Source: Enterobacteriaceae bacterium 4M9
GTDB taxonomy: Bacteria > Pseudomonadota > Gammaproteobacteria > Enterobacterales > Enterobacteriaceae
Direction: 5' to 3'
Length of the DNA stretch: 64,000 nt
Assembly (NCBI GenBank): GCA_010092695.1
Contig: JAADJJ010000001.1
Span: 4,154,001-4,218,000, forward strand
Shown: in pieces, positions 27,121 to 35,271 of the stretch
How the letters are laid out: the number at the start of each line of letters is the position of its first letter
Numbering within the stretch: position 1 is the stretch's first letter
Notes under the pieces: generated by a model
The model's database searches: none
Seen by the model: only the letters and a program-made list of their open reading frames with translations
What the model was told of the DNA's origin: nothing
Position numbers and translations under genes: made by a program

Positions 27121-27149
27121 TGGATAAAGTATCTGCGCTGGCAGGTCAA
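27121..27149 (-). promoter_or_regulatory. thr operon promoter
   Basis: TTGACC (27149-27144), a 17-base spacer and TATCCA (27126-27121), about 43 bases ahead of the thrL ATG. The region TACTTTATCCAATAGG resembles the E. coli thr promoter sequence at the same place. Confidence 0.65.
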
Positions 27150-27281
27150 CGAATATTTAAATTACTTACCGTTATCACCCGTCGCCCACCCAGCGGCATT
27201 TCGCCAAAAAACCTTGAAATACCACCAGGGCACGACAGTAAAGCAGAGAAAACAACCAGCCATCATTCATATATCAGATTT

Positions 27282-27968
27282 TTAATCTGTTAACTTTTTT
27301 TCGATATCATGAAGTAAGCGATGCAGCATGGCCGTATCGCGCTGCCCTAAAAAGCCCAGGCGCTGGTGTAGCCAGTCGGCCATTTTTTTATCATCCGCCA
27401 CTTCCAGCTTTTCAAGCAACGCCTCAACACGCGTTCGCAAGGCCGCCAGTTGCCCTGTTGCCACCGGCGTTTCAGAAGCGGCCTCAACGCCCGTAAGTGA
27501 CGCTAACTGGGCGCAATACACCATCACCGCCTGCCCCAGATTCAGTGAAGGATAGTCGGCCACCATCGGTACGCCTGTCAGGACATCCGCCAGTTCCAGC
27601 TCCTCATTCGTTAACCCTGAGTCCTCGCGGCCAAATACCAGGGCGGCCGTCGGCGTCCAGCTGCGCCGTTCGTCCAACAGCGGCAACAACTGCGCCGGTG
27701 TGGCGTAATAATGATAACGCGCGCGGCTGCGTGCCGTGGTCGCAACGGTAAAATCCACATCATGCAGTGCAGACGCAAGATCGGGGAAGTCCTGCGCATT
27801 ATCGATAATCTCTGTTGAGCCATGGGCCACATAGCGCGCCGCAGGCTGGCGGTGCGCCTCACTGTCGACAACACGCAATTCGCTAAAGCCCATCGTTTTC
27901 ATTGCCCTGGCTGCCGCCCCCACATTCTCTGCCCTGGCGGGCGCCACCAGGATGATAATTAAGCGCAT
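27282..27968 (-). CDS. yjtD: SPOUT-family RNA methyltransferase (YjtD/LasT)
   Basis: TrmH/TrmJ-like methyltransferase, 228 residues as in E. coli YjtD. It has the SPOUT knot motifs: ILVAPARAENVGAAARAMKTMGF at the start (split here as ILVAPARAENVG then AAARAMKTMGF), LVFGREDSGLTNEEL near residue 112 and YPSLNLGQAVMVY near residue 140. The RNA target of this subgroup is not established. It lies between the thr promoter and the arcA leader, the K-12 position. Confidence 0.93.
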   Translation of the reverse strand: MRLIIILVAPARAENVGAAARAMKTMGFSELRVVDSEAHRQPAARYVAHGSTEIIDNAQDFPDLASALHDVDFTVATTARSRARYHYYATPAQLLPLLDERRSWTPTAALVFGREDSGLTNEELELADVLTGVPMVADYPSLNLGQAVMVYCAQLASLTGVEAASETPVATGQLAALRTRVEALLEKLEVADDKKMADWLHQRLGFLGQRDTAMLHRLLHDIEKKLTD

Positions 27969-28321
27969 ATTCCCTCTTACTCAAAACCAGCACACACCAT
28001 CTGGAAACAGGTTTTTTCTCATTAAAATGATAATTCGCAGCGAAAATTTACCTTTACGTAACAAAAATCCGCAGCAAAGCGGTATCTTATCCTATAATGA
28101 AAGCTGATGTTGCAGGTATCACACTGACGCTGAAATACCCAGAGAAAAATTCGATATCTTACTGTTTAAATTAAATAAATAAGACATTTCTCGACCCCGT
28201 TTACGCTTGTTTTTTTGTATCATGCTTAGTGGTAAAGCAAAAAATATATTAATAAAATGTGACAAAGACAGACAATTCGATATGAAGATTTCATCACCCT
28301 GTTAACGTGCTACAATTGAAA

Positions 28322-28335
28322 TTGATATATGTCAA
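28322..28335 (+). promoter_or_regulatory. FNR-type site upstream of arcA
   Basis: TTGATATATGTCAA matches the FNR consensus TTGAT-N4-ATCAA with one mismatch. arcA is FNR-activated anaerobically in E. coli. TAAAAT at 28388-28393 could be a downstream -10. Confidence 0.75.
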
Positions 28336-28347
28336 CGAAGCGTAGTT

Positions 28348-28518
28348 TTATTGAGTGTCAGAAACTGGGCGCCCTGTTATGTTGCTGTTAAAATGGTAGG
28401 ATGACAGCCGTTTTTGACACCGTCGGGTCTTGAGGGAACCGGATCCCACGACCAAGCTAATGATGTTGTTGACGTTGATGGAAAGAGCATCAAGAACGCA
28501 ATTACGTACTTTAGTCAT
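28348..28518 (-). pseudogene. yjjY: YjjY-like small frame antisense to the arcA leader
   Basis: A 56-codon frame starts MTKVRNCVLDALSINVN, then NIISLVVG. These first 25 residues agree with my memory of E. coli YjjY (46 residues). After that the frame differs because of a small length change near 28440, so the remainder is unrelated. The DNA conservation may simply reflect the arcA leader on the opposite strand. YjjY has no known function, and I doubt this is translated usefully. Confidence 0.35.
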
Positions 28519-28614
28519 GTTTTAGCCTGGCATGTTAATTCTCAGCATGTATCAGGCAGGTCAGGGACTTCTGTACTCCTGTTTCGATTTAGTTGGCAAT
28601 TTTAGGTAGCAAAC

Positions 28615-29331
28615 ATGCAGACCCCTCATATTCTTATCGTTGAAGACGAGCTAGTAACACGCAATACGTTGAAAAGTATTTTCGAGGCGGAGGGCTATGA
28701 TGTATTTGAAGCGACCGATGGCGCCGAGATGCATCAAATTCTTTCCGACAATGACGTCAATCTTGTGATTATGGATATCAACCTGCCGGGTAAGAACGGC
28801 CTGCTGCTTGCGCGTGAATTACGCGAGCAGGCGAATGTCGCGTTGATGTTCCTCACCGGGCGCGACAATGAAGTCGACAAGATCCTGGGCCTGGAAATTG
28901 GCGCGGACGACTATATTACCAAGCCGTTCAACCCGCGTGAGCTAACTATTCGTGCACGCAATCTGCTGTCACGCACAATGAACCTGGGGGCAGGCAGCGA
29001 AGAGCGCCGCTCGGTAGAAAGCTATAAATTCAACGGCTGGGAGCTGGATATTAACAGCCGCTCTCTCATCAGCCCGAACGGCGAGCAATACAAGCTGCCG
29101 CGCAGCGAATTCCGCGCCATGCTGCACTTCTGTGAAAACCCTGGCAAAATTCAGACGCGCGCAGAGCTGCTGAAGAAAATGACAGGCCGTGAACTGAAGC
29201 CGCATGACCGTACTGTGGATGTCACTATTCGTCGAATTCGCAAACACTTCGAGTCAATTGCAGACACGCCAGAAATCATCGCCACTATTCATGGCGAAGG
29301 CTATCGTTTCTGCGGCGATTTGCAGGAATAA
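28615..29331 (+). CDS. arcA: Aerobic respiration control response regulator ArcA
   Basis: OmpR-family regulator phosphorylated by ArcB under low oxygen; represses respiratory genes and activates fermentative ones. It has 238 residues, nearly identical to E. coli. The receiver domain has phosphorylation site D54 in VIMDINLPGKNG and K103 in YITKPFNP. The winged-helix DNA-binding domain ends with DRTVDVTIRRIRKHFES and IHGEGYRFCGDL. It is monocistronic with a long leader. Confidence 0.99.
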   Translation: MQTPHILIVEDELVTRNTLKSIFEAEGYDVFEATDGAEMHQILSDNDVNLVIMDINLPGKNGLLLARELREQANVALMFLTGRDNEVDKILGLEIGADDYITKPFNPRELTIRARNLLSRTMNLGAGSEERRSVESYKFNGWELDINSRSLISPNGEQYKLPRSEFRAMLHFCENPGKIQTRAELLKKMTGRELKPHDRTVDVTIRRIRKHFESIADTPEIIATIHGEGYRFCGDLQE

Positions 29332-29712
29332 AAACCTGACACTGAGGTACAATAAAAAAGGGCGGAAACTCCGCCCTTTTTCTTTTCGTGAATAAACATT
29401 CTGGTTTCTTATATAAAATAACTCACCCCGTTTTATTCCGCTTTCCTTGCAGAATACTTTACACTTCAGTCCATTTTATTCTCTGCATCACGCACCAGCG
29501 CCGAATAATGCTATGCCACTATCTTACCAGTGCGTATTGCCAGCCCTCTTCGACGCTGCAAAAATAAAATAATTATTCGATGACAGCGCAAATTTTATTA
29601 ATCAGATTTAACATGCGTCCGGCAGGCATAACTATTACCAGACGCAATCAAAACTTGTGAGAATCTTACTGTGGCGTTATCAGATAAAGTGCAACGCGCG
29701 CCTGAAACAGAA
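29332..29712. other. arcA-creA intergenic region; creBCD site is empty
   Basis: After the arcA terminator about 320 bp are AT-rich and show no gene. In E. coli creB, creC and creD lie here, downstream of creA. No trace of a response regulator, sensor kinase or CreD frame is visible. Confidence 0.7.
29355..29384 (+). terminator. Terminator after arcA
   Basis: Stem AAAAGGGCGGA / TCCGCCCTTTT with an AAC loop and a T run, 24 bases past the arcA stop. Confidence 0.92.
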
Positions 29713-30183
29713 CTATTTCCACGGCATAATCGGCACCGCACTCAACGCGTTTTTAGGAGAGCCGTCCACGACCTTATCAGAATAGGAAAGGTAGATCAGT
29801 GCATGGCGCTGTTTATCATAAAAACGCACGACCTGGAGCTTTTTAAACACTAGCGAGGTGCGTTTGCGAAACACCACTTCGCCTTCTTTTTTACCCGCAG
29901 CTATCTTTGCATCCAGCTCTATCGGCCCGACCTGCTGGCAGGAGATGGCAGCATCGGCAGTGTCTTCTGCAAGCCCCAGCCCGCCTTTGATACCGCCCGT
30001 TTTCGCCCGGCTTATATAGCACGTCACGTTTTTTACATCCGGATCGTCAAAAGCTTCTACGACAATTTTATGGTCCGGGCCAAACATCTTAAAAACAGTG
30101 TCAACAGAGCCAACCTGTTCAGCCACCGCTGGCCCCGCCAACAGCACCAGCGGAAAAAACGCACTCAACACCTTATATTTCAT
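29713..30183 (-). CDS. creA: Exported protein CreA
   Basis: Periplasmic protein of unknown function, 156 residues (157 in E. coli). A signal peptide (MKYKVLSAFFPLVLLAGPAVA, cut before EQVGS at about residue 22) is followed by the conserved GSVDTVFKMFGPDHKIVVEAF and a YISRAKTGGIKGGLGLAEDT stretch. The frame is open to 30216, but ATG 30183 gives the family start. The partners creBCD are missing, so creA stands alone. Confidence 0.94.
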   Translation of the reverse strand: MKYKVLSAFFPLVLLAGPAVAEQVGSVDTVFKMFGPDHKIVVEAFDDPDVKNVTCYISRAKTGGIKGGLGLAEDTADAAISCQQVGPIELDAKIAAGKKEGEVVFRKRTSLVFKKLQVVRFYDKQRHALIYLSYSDKVVDGSPKNALSAVPIMPWK

Positions 30184-30391
30184 ATTGTTACCATTTTTTA
30201 AAGTTACGCTTAGCAATTATCAGTCATCAGACAAAAAACCGTTTAATATCACTTTATTAAAAAAATTCACGCGCTGCGATGATATTTTTCGCATCAATTG
30301 TTAAAAAAAACACTGAATGCTTAAAGAACAAAAAATGATATTATCCATTTCTTTAATATCAGATATTTGCTCGTCAGGATGAGGATATTAT

Positions 30392-31261
30392 ATGGATCAG
30401 GCTGGGATTATTCGCGATCTGTTAATCTGGCTGGAAGGCCATCTCGACCAGGTCCTTTCTCTGGATAACGTTGCTGCCAAAGCAGGCTACTCCAAGTGGC
30501 ATTTGCAACGTATGTTCAAAGAGGTAACAGGTCATGCTATTGGCGCTTATATTCGGGCACGGCGCTTGTCTAAATCGGCCGTTGCACTGCGGCTTACTGC
30601 TCGCCCCATCCTGGACATTGCGCTGCAATATCGCTTTGACTCCCAGCAAACCTTTACCCGCGCGTTTAAAAAGCAATTTGCCCAGACGCCAGCACTGTAT
30701 CGCCGCTCACCAGACTGGAGCGCCTTCGGCATGCGCCCGCCAATCCGGCTTGGTGAATTCACACCACCACAGCCGAATTTTATCACCCTGCCTGAAACTC
30801 ACCTGCTGGGCATCACACAAAGCTACAGTTGCACGCTTGAGCAGATAAGCGCTTTTCGCAACGACATGCGCACCCAGTTCTGGCGCCACTTTCTGAGCCA
30901 TGCGCCCACCATTCCACCAGTGCTTTACGGCCTGCATGAACCGCGCGCTAATGTGGAAAAAGATGACGAGCAGGAAGTGCTTTACACCACTGCGCTGCCG
31001 CCAGAAATGGTCAACGGCAGCATTCCCGACGCACAGCCGGTCTATCTGGAAGGTGGGGATTATGTGCAGTTTAACTACGAAGGACCCGCCGACGGCCTCC
31101 AGGACTTTGTGCTGACCGTTTATGGCACCTGCATGCCGATGCTGAACCTGACGCGCCGCCGTGGGCAGGATATTGAACGTTTCTATCCTACCCACCGTGA
31201 AAAGCTGGCAGAGCCGCCAAAAGAACTGCGCTGCGAGTACCTGATTCCGGTGCGGCGCTAG
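30392..31261 (+). CDS. rob: Right origin-binding protein Rob (AraC/XylS family)
   Basis: Transcription factor of the MarA/SoxS/Rob regulon for antibiotic, superoxide and solvent tolerance. It has 289 residues, identical in length to E. coli. The N-terminal AraC DNA-binding domain carries two helix-turn-helix units (LDNVAAKAGYSKWHLQRMFK and PILDIALQYRFDSQQTFTRA). A GyrI-like C-terminal ligand and regulatory domain follows. Its 3' end overlaps gpmB by four bases, tail to tail. Confidence 0.98.
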   Translation: MDQAGIIRDLLIWLEGHLDQVLSLDNVAAKAGYSKWHLQRMFKEVTGHAIGAYIRARRLSKSAVALRLTARPILDIALQYRFDSQQTFTRAFKKQFAQTPALYRRSPDWSAFGMRPPIRLGEFTPPQPNFITLPETHLLGITQSYSCTLEQISAFRNDMRTQFWRHFLSHAPTIPPVLYGLHEPRANVEKDDEQEVLYTTALPPEMVNGSIPDAQPVYLEGGDYVQFNYEGPADGLQDFVLTVYGTCMPMLNLTRRRGQDIERFYPTHREKLAEPPKELRCEYLIPVRR

Positions 31262-31905
31262 CGCTGCAACTCGTCAAGGGCGGGGGCATTAAGATGCGAG
31301 ATGTCGCCCGCCATTTCCACCACCCATCCCGGCGCCAGCCACGGGCTTTGCTGATAATCCACGCGTGAAAGCGAACAGTTGCGAAGGCGCAGGCGTCGCT
31401 CAGCGTAAGGCGGCAGCCCGAGAATTGTGCTCACCAGGCAACCAAGCGCCATACCGTGGCTCACCAGCAGCGGGCGACTGCCTTCAGGTAGTTCACGGCA
31501 GGCATTGAGCGCACCGTGCATACGCACGCTGACTTCCTGCATTGACTCACCATCCGGGATGCGCCCATCCGGTGTACCGTTTACCAGCCGACGACGCCAG
31601 CCCTCTTCTTCGTCAGTCAACGAATCAAGGTGGCGACGCTCCAGCACCCCCATGTCCAGCTCGCGCAGGCGCGCGTCCAGCACCACGCCACAACCACAGA
31701 CTTCAGCAATGATTTCTGCGGTACGCTGCGTGCGGCCCAGATCGCTGGCTATCACATGCGTAATGCCCAGCGCTTTCACACGCTGTGCAACCTGCATAGC
31801 CTGCTGCTCTCCGAGTGCGGTAAGCGGGCTGTCTGACTGACCCTGAATGCGTCTTTCGGCATTCCACAATGTCTCGCCGTGGCGAACAAGATATACCTGT
31901 AACAT
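31258..31905 (-). CDS. gpmB: Phosphoglycerate mutase-like phosphatase GpmB
   Basis: Histidine phosphatase superfamily member, 215 residues as in E. coli GpmB/YtjC. The catalytic histidine is in LVRHGETLWN near residue 9, and the second is in PLLVSHGMALG. The frame is open to 32058; ATG 31905 gives the family N-terminus MLQVYLVRHGE. In E. coli the mutase role is doubtful and phosphatase activity is likelier. It converges on rob with a four-base overlap. Confidence 0.95.
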   Translation of the reverse strand: MLQVYLVRHGETLWNAERRIQGQSDSPLTALGEQQAMQVAQRVKALGITHVIASDLGRTQRTAEIIAEVCGCGVVLDARLRELDMGVLERRHLDSLTDEEEGWRRRLVNGTPDGRIPDGESMQEVSVRMHGALNACRELPEGSRPLLVSHGMALGCLVSTILGLPPYAERRLRLRNCSLSRVDYQQSPWLAPGWVVEMAGDISHLNAPALDELQR

Positions 31906-32084
31906 ACGTTTTATCCATGACTTACCCTTCACGTCATGAATGCAGACTGCCAGGACACCGTTTTCTTCGTCTTCACAAGCCAACTGCCCGTTGAATACGC
32001 AGACGTCTTTGCCAACTGCTTTCTGCAATATGGGTGATTTTGGGTATACTGCGTTCACAAATTTTTATCAGAGTTCCACAGATT

Positions 32085-32600
32085 ATGTACCATGTCATCT
32101 GCGCAACCCAAAACCCAGCCAAAATTAAGGCAATTCTGGGGGCTTTTGAATTAATTTTCGGGCCACAATCTTGCCATATCGACGCAATTAACGTTGAGAG
32201 CGGTGTCCCGGATCAACCGATTGGCAGTGAAGAAACGCGACGTGGCGCACGCCAGCGCGTTGAAAATGCCCGCCTTGTCCGTCCTGACGCCGATTTCTGG
32301 GTCGCGATTGAAGCCGGCATTGACGAAGGAAGCACCTTCAGTTGGGTCGTCATTAAAGATAAAAATAAAGTGGGAGAAGCGCGCTCTGCTACCTTGCCGC
32401 TGCCCACGAGCATTCTTGAGCGCGTGCTGGCAGGCGAAGAACTGGGACCGGTGATGTCGCAATGGAGTGGTATTAGTGAAATTGGGCGCAAAGAAGGTGC
32501 AATTGGCGTCTTCACCGCGGGCCATCTTACACGCAGCAGCGTGTACCATCAGGCCGTACTGCTGGCGCTAAGCCCGTTTCACAACGCCATTTACAGCTAG
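32085..32600 (+). CDS. yjjX: Non-canonical purine NTP phosphatase (inosine/xanthosine triphosphatase)
   Basis: House-cleaning ITP/XTP phosphatase of the YjjX/NTPase family. It has 171 residues from ATG 32085 (the frame is open from 32034). Signatures: ICATQNPAKIKAIL at the start, SGVPDQPIGSEETRRGARQR, and DFWVAIEAGIDEGSTFSWVV. The C-terminus VYHQAVLLALSPFHN is typical. Tail-to-tail four-base overlap with trpR. Confidence 0.95.
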   Translation: MYHVICATQNPAKIKAILGAFELIFGPQSCHIDAINVESGVPDQPIGSEETRRGARQRVENARLVRPDADFWVAIEAGIDEGSTFSWVVIKDKNKVGEARSATLPLPTSILERVLAGEELGPVMSQWSGISEIGRKEGAIGVFTAGHLTRSSVYHQAVLLALSPFHNAIYS

Positions 32601-32929
32601 TCGCCTGCGTTTTCCAGCAGCATCTGCTCAAGCCAGCCACGCAGTTCCGGCGGCGCTGATTTCAGGCTGTTAGAGCCACGCGTAATCGTAGCAATGCCTG
32701 CGCCCAGCTCGTTTTTAAGCTCGCGCTGGCTCATTTCACCACGCAGCAGTTCTTCAATAATGCGGATGCGGGTACCAAGCGCATCGCGCTCATCCGGCGT
32801 GAGCATCAGCGTCAGTAAAGGCAAATGGAGACCTTTATCAAACGCCTGCTGCAACAGTGCCACAAAGCGCAGCCACTCTTTATTGTTTTGCTCCGCCTGC
32901 GCCGCTGAATACTGAGATAACTGAGACAT
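32597..32929 (-). CDS. trpR: Trp operon repressor TrpR
   Basis: Tryptophan-activated repressor of trp, aroH, mtr and its own gene. It has 110 residues from ATG 32929; an upstream in-frame start at 32944 would add five. The all-helical fold shows LPLLTLMLTPDERDALGTR and the helix-turn-helix MSQRELKNELGAGIATITRG. A trp operator lies just upstream. Confidence 0.97.
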   Translation of the reverse strand: MSQLSQYSAAQAEQNNKEWLRFVALLQQAFDKGLHLPLLTLMLTPDERDALGTRIRIIEELLRGEMSQRELKNELGAGIATITRGSNSLKSAPPELRGWLEQMLLENAGD

Positions 32930-32952
32930 ATTATGCCGCTCCACCGTAAAAA

Positions 32953-32970
32953 TACTATCTAACTAGTACA
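32953..32970 (-). promoter_or_regulatory. trp operator controlling trpR
   Basis: On the minus strand GTACTAGTTAGATAGTA closely follows the palindromic trp operator (GTACTAGTTAACTAGTAC), about 25 bases ahead of the trpR start. This indicates autoregulation. Confidence 0.85.
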
Positions 32971-32996
32971 GCAGCATAACATACCGTCAGCCAAAA

Positions 32997-34934
32997 TCAG
33001 TAACGCATCTGCCACTCGGCATCAGTCATCAACACCGGCGTTTTATCCTTGCCAGAGAAGTAGCGGTAGTAGGCATCATACGCCAGCACGTTTTTCACGT
33101 AGCCGCGGGTTTCAGAAAACGGAATGCTTTCTACAAACGCCACTGCATCAATGCGCCCTGCGCTGTTACCGCGCCAGGTTCTCACCCTTCCTGGCCCTGC
33201 GTTGTACGCCGCAGAAGCAAAGATGCGGTTGTAGCCAAACTGCTCATAGACTTGTTGGAGATAGCTGGTGCCAAGGTTGATGTTCATATCCGGGTCAAGC
33301 AACTGATTAGTGCTGGAATAAGGAATACCGAATATTTTCGCCGTATGGGCGGCCGTGGCAGGCATCAGCTGCATTAGCCCGGTAGCACCAACCGGTGAGC
33401 GCACTTTCGGGTTCCAGGCACTCTCCTGGCGGGCTATCGCCATCGCATAGCTCGATGAAATATCCTTACTGCGGGTATAGCTGTCGAACGTTGACTGCCA
33501 CGCCAGCGGGAAGCGCTCTTCAAGATGATCCCAAAGTTTACCGGCGATCGTCGCCTGCACGCTGAGATCCCACCAGCCCTGGCTGAACGCATAACGCGCC
33601 AGACTCGCCTGCTCGTCTTTAGTGCGGCTGGTTACAAGGTTTGCCCACTCGCCGCGTGCGGTGTTATCCATACTCCAGTACATCAGCTCGCGTACGCGGT
33701 TCATCTCCGGACCTTGCACCAGAATAGGGTTTACTGCCGGGGCTTTATCGATACGCAACGTGTAATTTTCACCCAGCCGCTGTGCAGCCGACATCGGGTA
33801 GAAGCCACGCCCGCGCATCAGTTCACGCAGGATCGCTTTGGCCTCTTCATCGCGCCCGCGCTCCATCAGCAAATCCGCCTGCCAGTAGCGCCATTCGTCT
33901 TTGCTTTTTGCCTCCATCGGCAGCCGGGCAAGCCAGGTGTTCAGGCCATGTCTGTCACCAGCGCCCAGCGCCATACGCACGCGCCGCTCCAGCAGCGACG
34001 TAGACTCAGAGCGCATAATTACGCTGTCGCGCCAGTCTGCCTGCTCGGAGGTTATGTCATTGCCCATCAAACGCCAGGCCACGATATCGTTAAGCTCCTG
34101 CGTCTGCGCTTCGGTAAGCTGCTGCGCCTGGGCAAGAGTTGGGATCATCAGTCTGGCGTTTTCTGCATCCTGGCGAGCCACGCTTGCGAACGCCACCGCC
34201 GCCATCTGGCGGGTGAAATTGGTTGCACTGACGCTTCTGGCAAAGCTCATCACGCTTGCAGGGTTCGCTGCAAGTGAGCCGATAGCCCCGGCCACTGTGC
34301 CGTAGCCCGCAGGCATATCTGCCGCAAGGCGCGACACCAGGGAATTATTGCCCGCTTTCATCGCCAGCCGAATACGCTCAAGGTAATCTTCTGCCGACTG
34401 CGTGCCAGAGCTGCGCCAGGCCTGGAACAGCCGGTCGCAGGCAGAAGGCTGGTTTTTACCGGTCAGCCACAGTTCGTGGGCGCCGCGCCAGGCATCAGAG
34501 GTCTGCCCGACAGTCCATTTGGCGTAGTAAAAATTACATTTCGCTTCGACCGAACCTGGCTCTTCAGGGCTGAAGGCCAGAATGCCTCGCCAGTCCTCGC
34601 GCCGCGCCAGTTCGTTGACGAAGCGCGATTTCAGGCTGCGCGCCAGCGGAAGCGTGGGATACGTCTGCACAAACTGCGTCACGCTGACTGAAGGCTCATT
34701 TTTTAAATCGTCAGTTAGCTGGCGGTATTCAAGGTAAGGATACAGCGGGTAATCCCGCAGGGTGGGCATCAGTTGCGCGACCACATCCATTTGCTTGTTG
34801 TCCCAGGCCTGTTTGACCTGCGCGTACCGGCTGCGTTGCTCGTCCAGCGAATCGGCCTGTACCGCCTGACTGAAACTCAGCAGACAGACGCTGAATGCCA
34901 GGGTACGCCAGACTGCCTGTTTGGCTCTTCCCAC
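32997..34934 (-). CDS. slt: Soluble lytic murein transglycosylase Slt70
   Basis: Periplasmic exo-transglycosylase that cleaves peptidoglycan to 1,6-anhydromuropeptides. The GTG at 34934 after GAGGA gives 645 residues, exactly the E. coli length, though the frame is open to 34976. A signal peptide ends near VQA before DSLDEQRSRYAQ. A long superhelical U/L domain precedes the SLT domain with its catalytic glutamate in ARQESAWNPKV and GLMQLMPATA. The C-terminal YNAGPGRVRTWRGNS is typical. Confidence 0.97.
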   Translation of the reverse strand: MGRAKQAVWRTLAFSVCLLSFSQAVQADSLDEQRSRYAQVKQAWDNKQMDVVAQLMPTLRDYPLYPYLEYRQLTDDLKNEPSVSVTQFVQTYPTLPLARSLKSRFVNELARREDWRGILAFSPEEPGSVEAKCNFYYAKWTVGQTSDAWRGAHELWLTGKNQPSACDRLFQAWRSSGTQSAEDYLERIRLAMKAGNNSLVSRLAADMPAGYGTVAGAIGSLAANPASVMSFARSVSATNFTRQMAAVAFASVARQDAENARLMIPTLAQAQQLTEAQTQELNDIVAWRLMGNDITSEQADWRDSVIMRSESTSLLERRVRMALGAGDRHGLNTWLARLPMEAKSKDEWRYWQADLLMERGRDEEAKAILRELMRGRGFYPMSAAQRLGENYTLRIDKAPAVNPILVQGPEMNRVRELMYWSMDNTARGEWANLVTSRTKDEQASLARYAFSQGWWDLSVQATIAGKLWDHLEERFPLAWQSTFDSYTRSKDISSSYAMAIARQESAWNPKVRSPVGATGLMQLMPATAAHTAKIFGIPYSSTNQLLDPDMNINLGTSYLQQVYEQFGYNRIFASAAYNAGPGRVRTWRGNSAGRIDAVAFVESIPFSETRGYVKNVLAYDAYYRYFSGKDKTPVLMTDAEWQMRY

Positions 34935-35271
34935 AAAAATTCCTCGCGTTATTGTTGTATGCCACCGCGGCGTCATGCCGCTGAAAATAATTGTTTAATG
35001 CTAACCGGGGGATGACGGTTATGCCATGTTCCGGACAGTTTTTTACTCACCTTAGCGCAGCTTCGGTCAAAACAGGCCAGTGGCACACACCCATCATGTA
35101 CACCAGAGTGTGCGGATAACGCCATTGCTTTCATTCCTTTCATTGTGTTCTGGAAGGCAGCACGAAGAATATGGAATCAACCGGTCGCTGGCTGGGATTA
35201 AGGTGTGAAAAAGGCTAAACTTCGCCCCTGAGACGAATCATTTACCCATTATAAAGAGGCGAAGTCGCAAC
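34935..35271. other. slt-ettA divergent intergenic region
   Basis: 337 bp expected to hold the promoters of slt and ettA. No small gene or clear operator was recognised. Confidence 0.6.

Larger units (their letters stand above)
27969..28614. other. Long intergenic and arcA leader region
   Basis: The 646-bp gap is AT-rich in its left half, without a gene I can support. The right half is the conserved arcA leader with an FNR site at 28322-28335 and a YjjY-like antisense frame. The leader from about 28300 to 28614 resembles the E. coli arcA upstream sequence closely. Confidence 0.7.
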
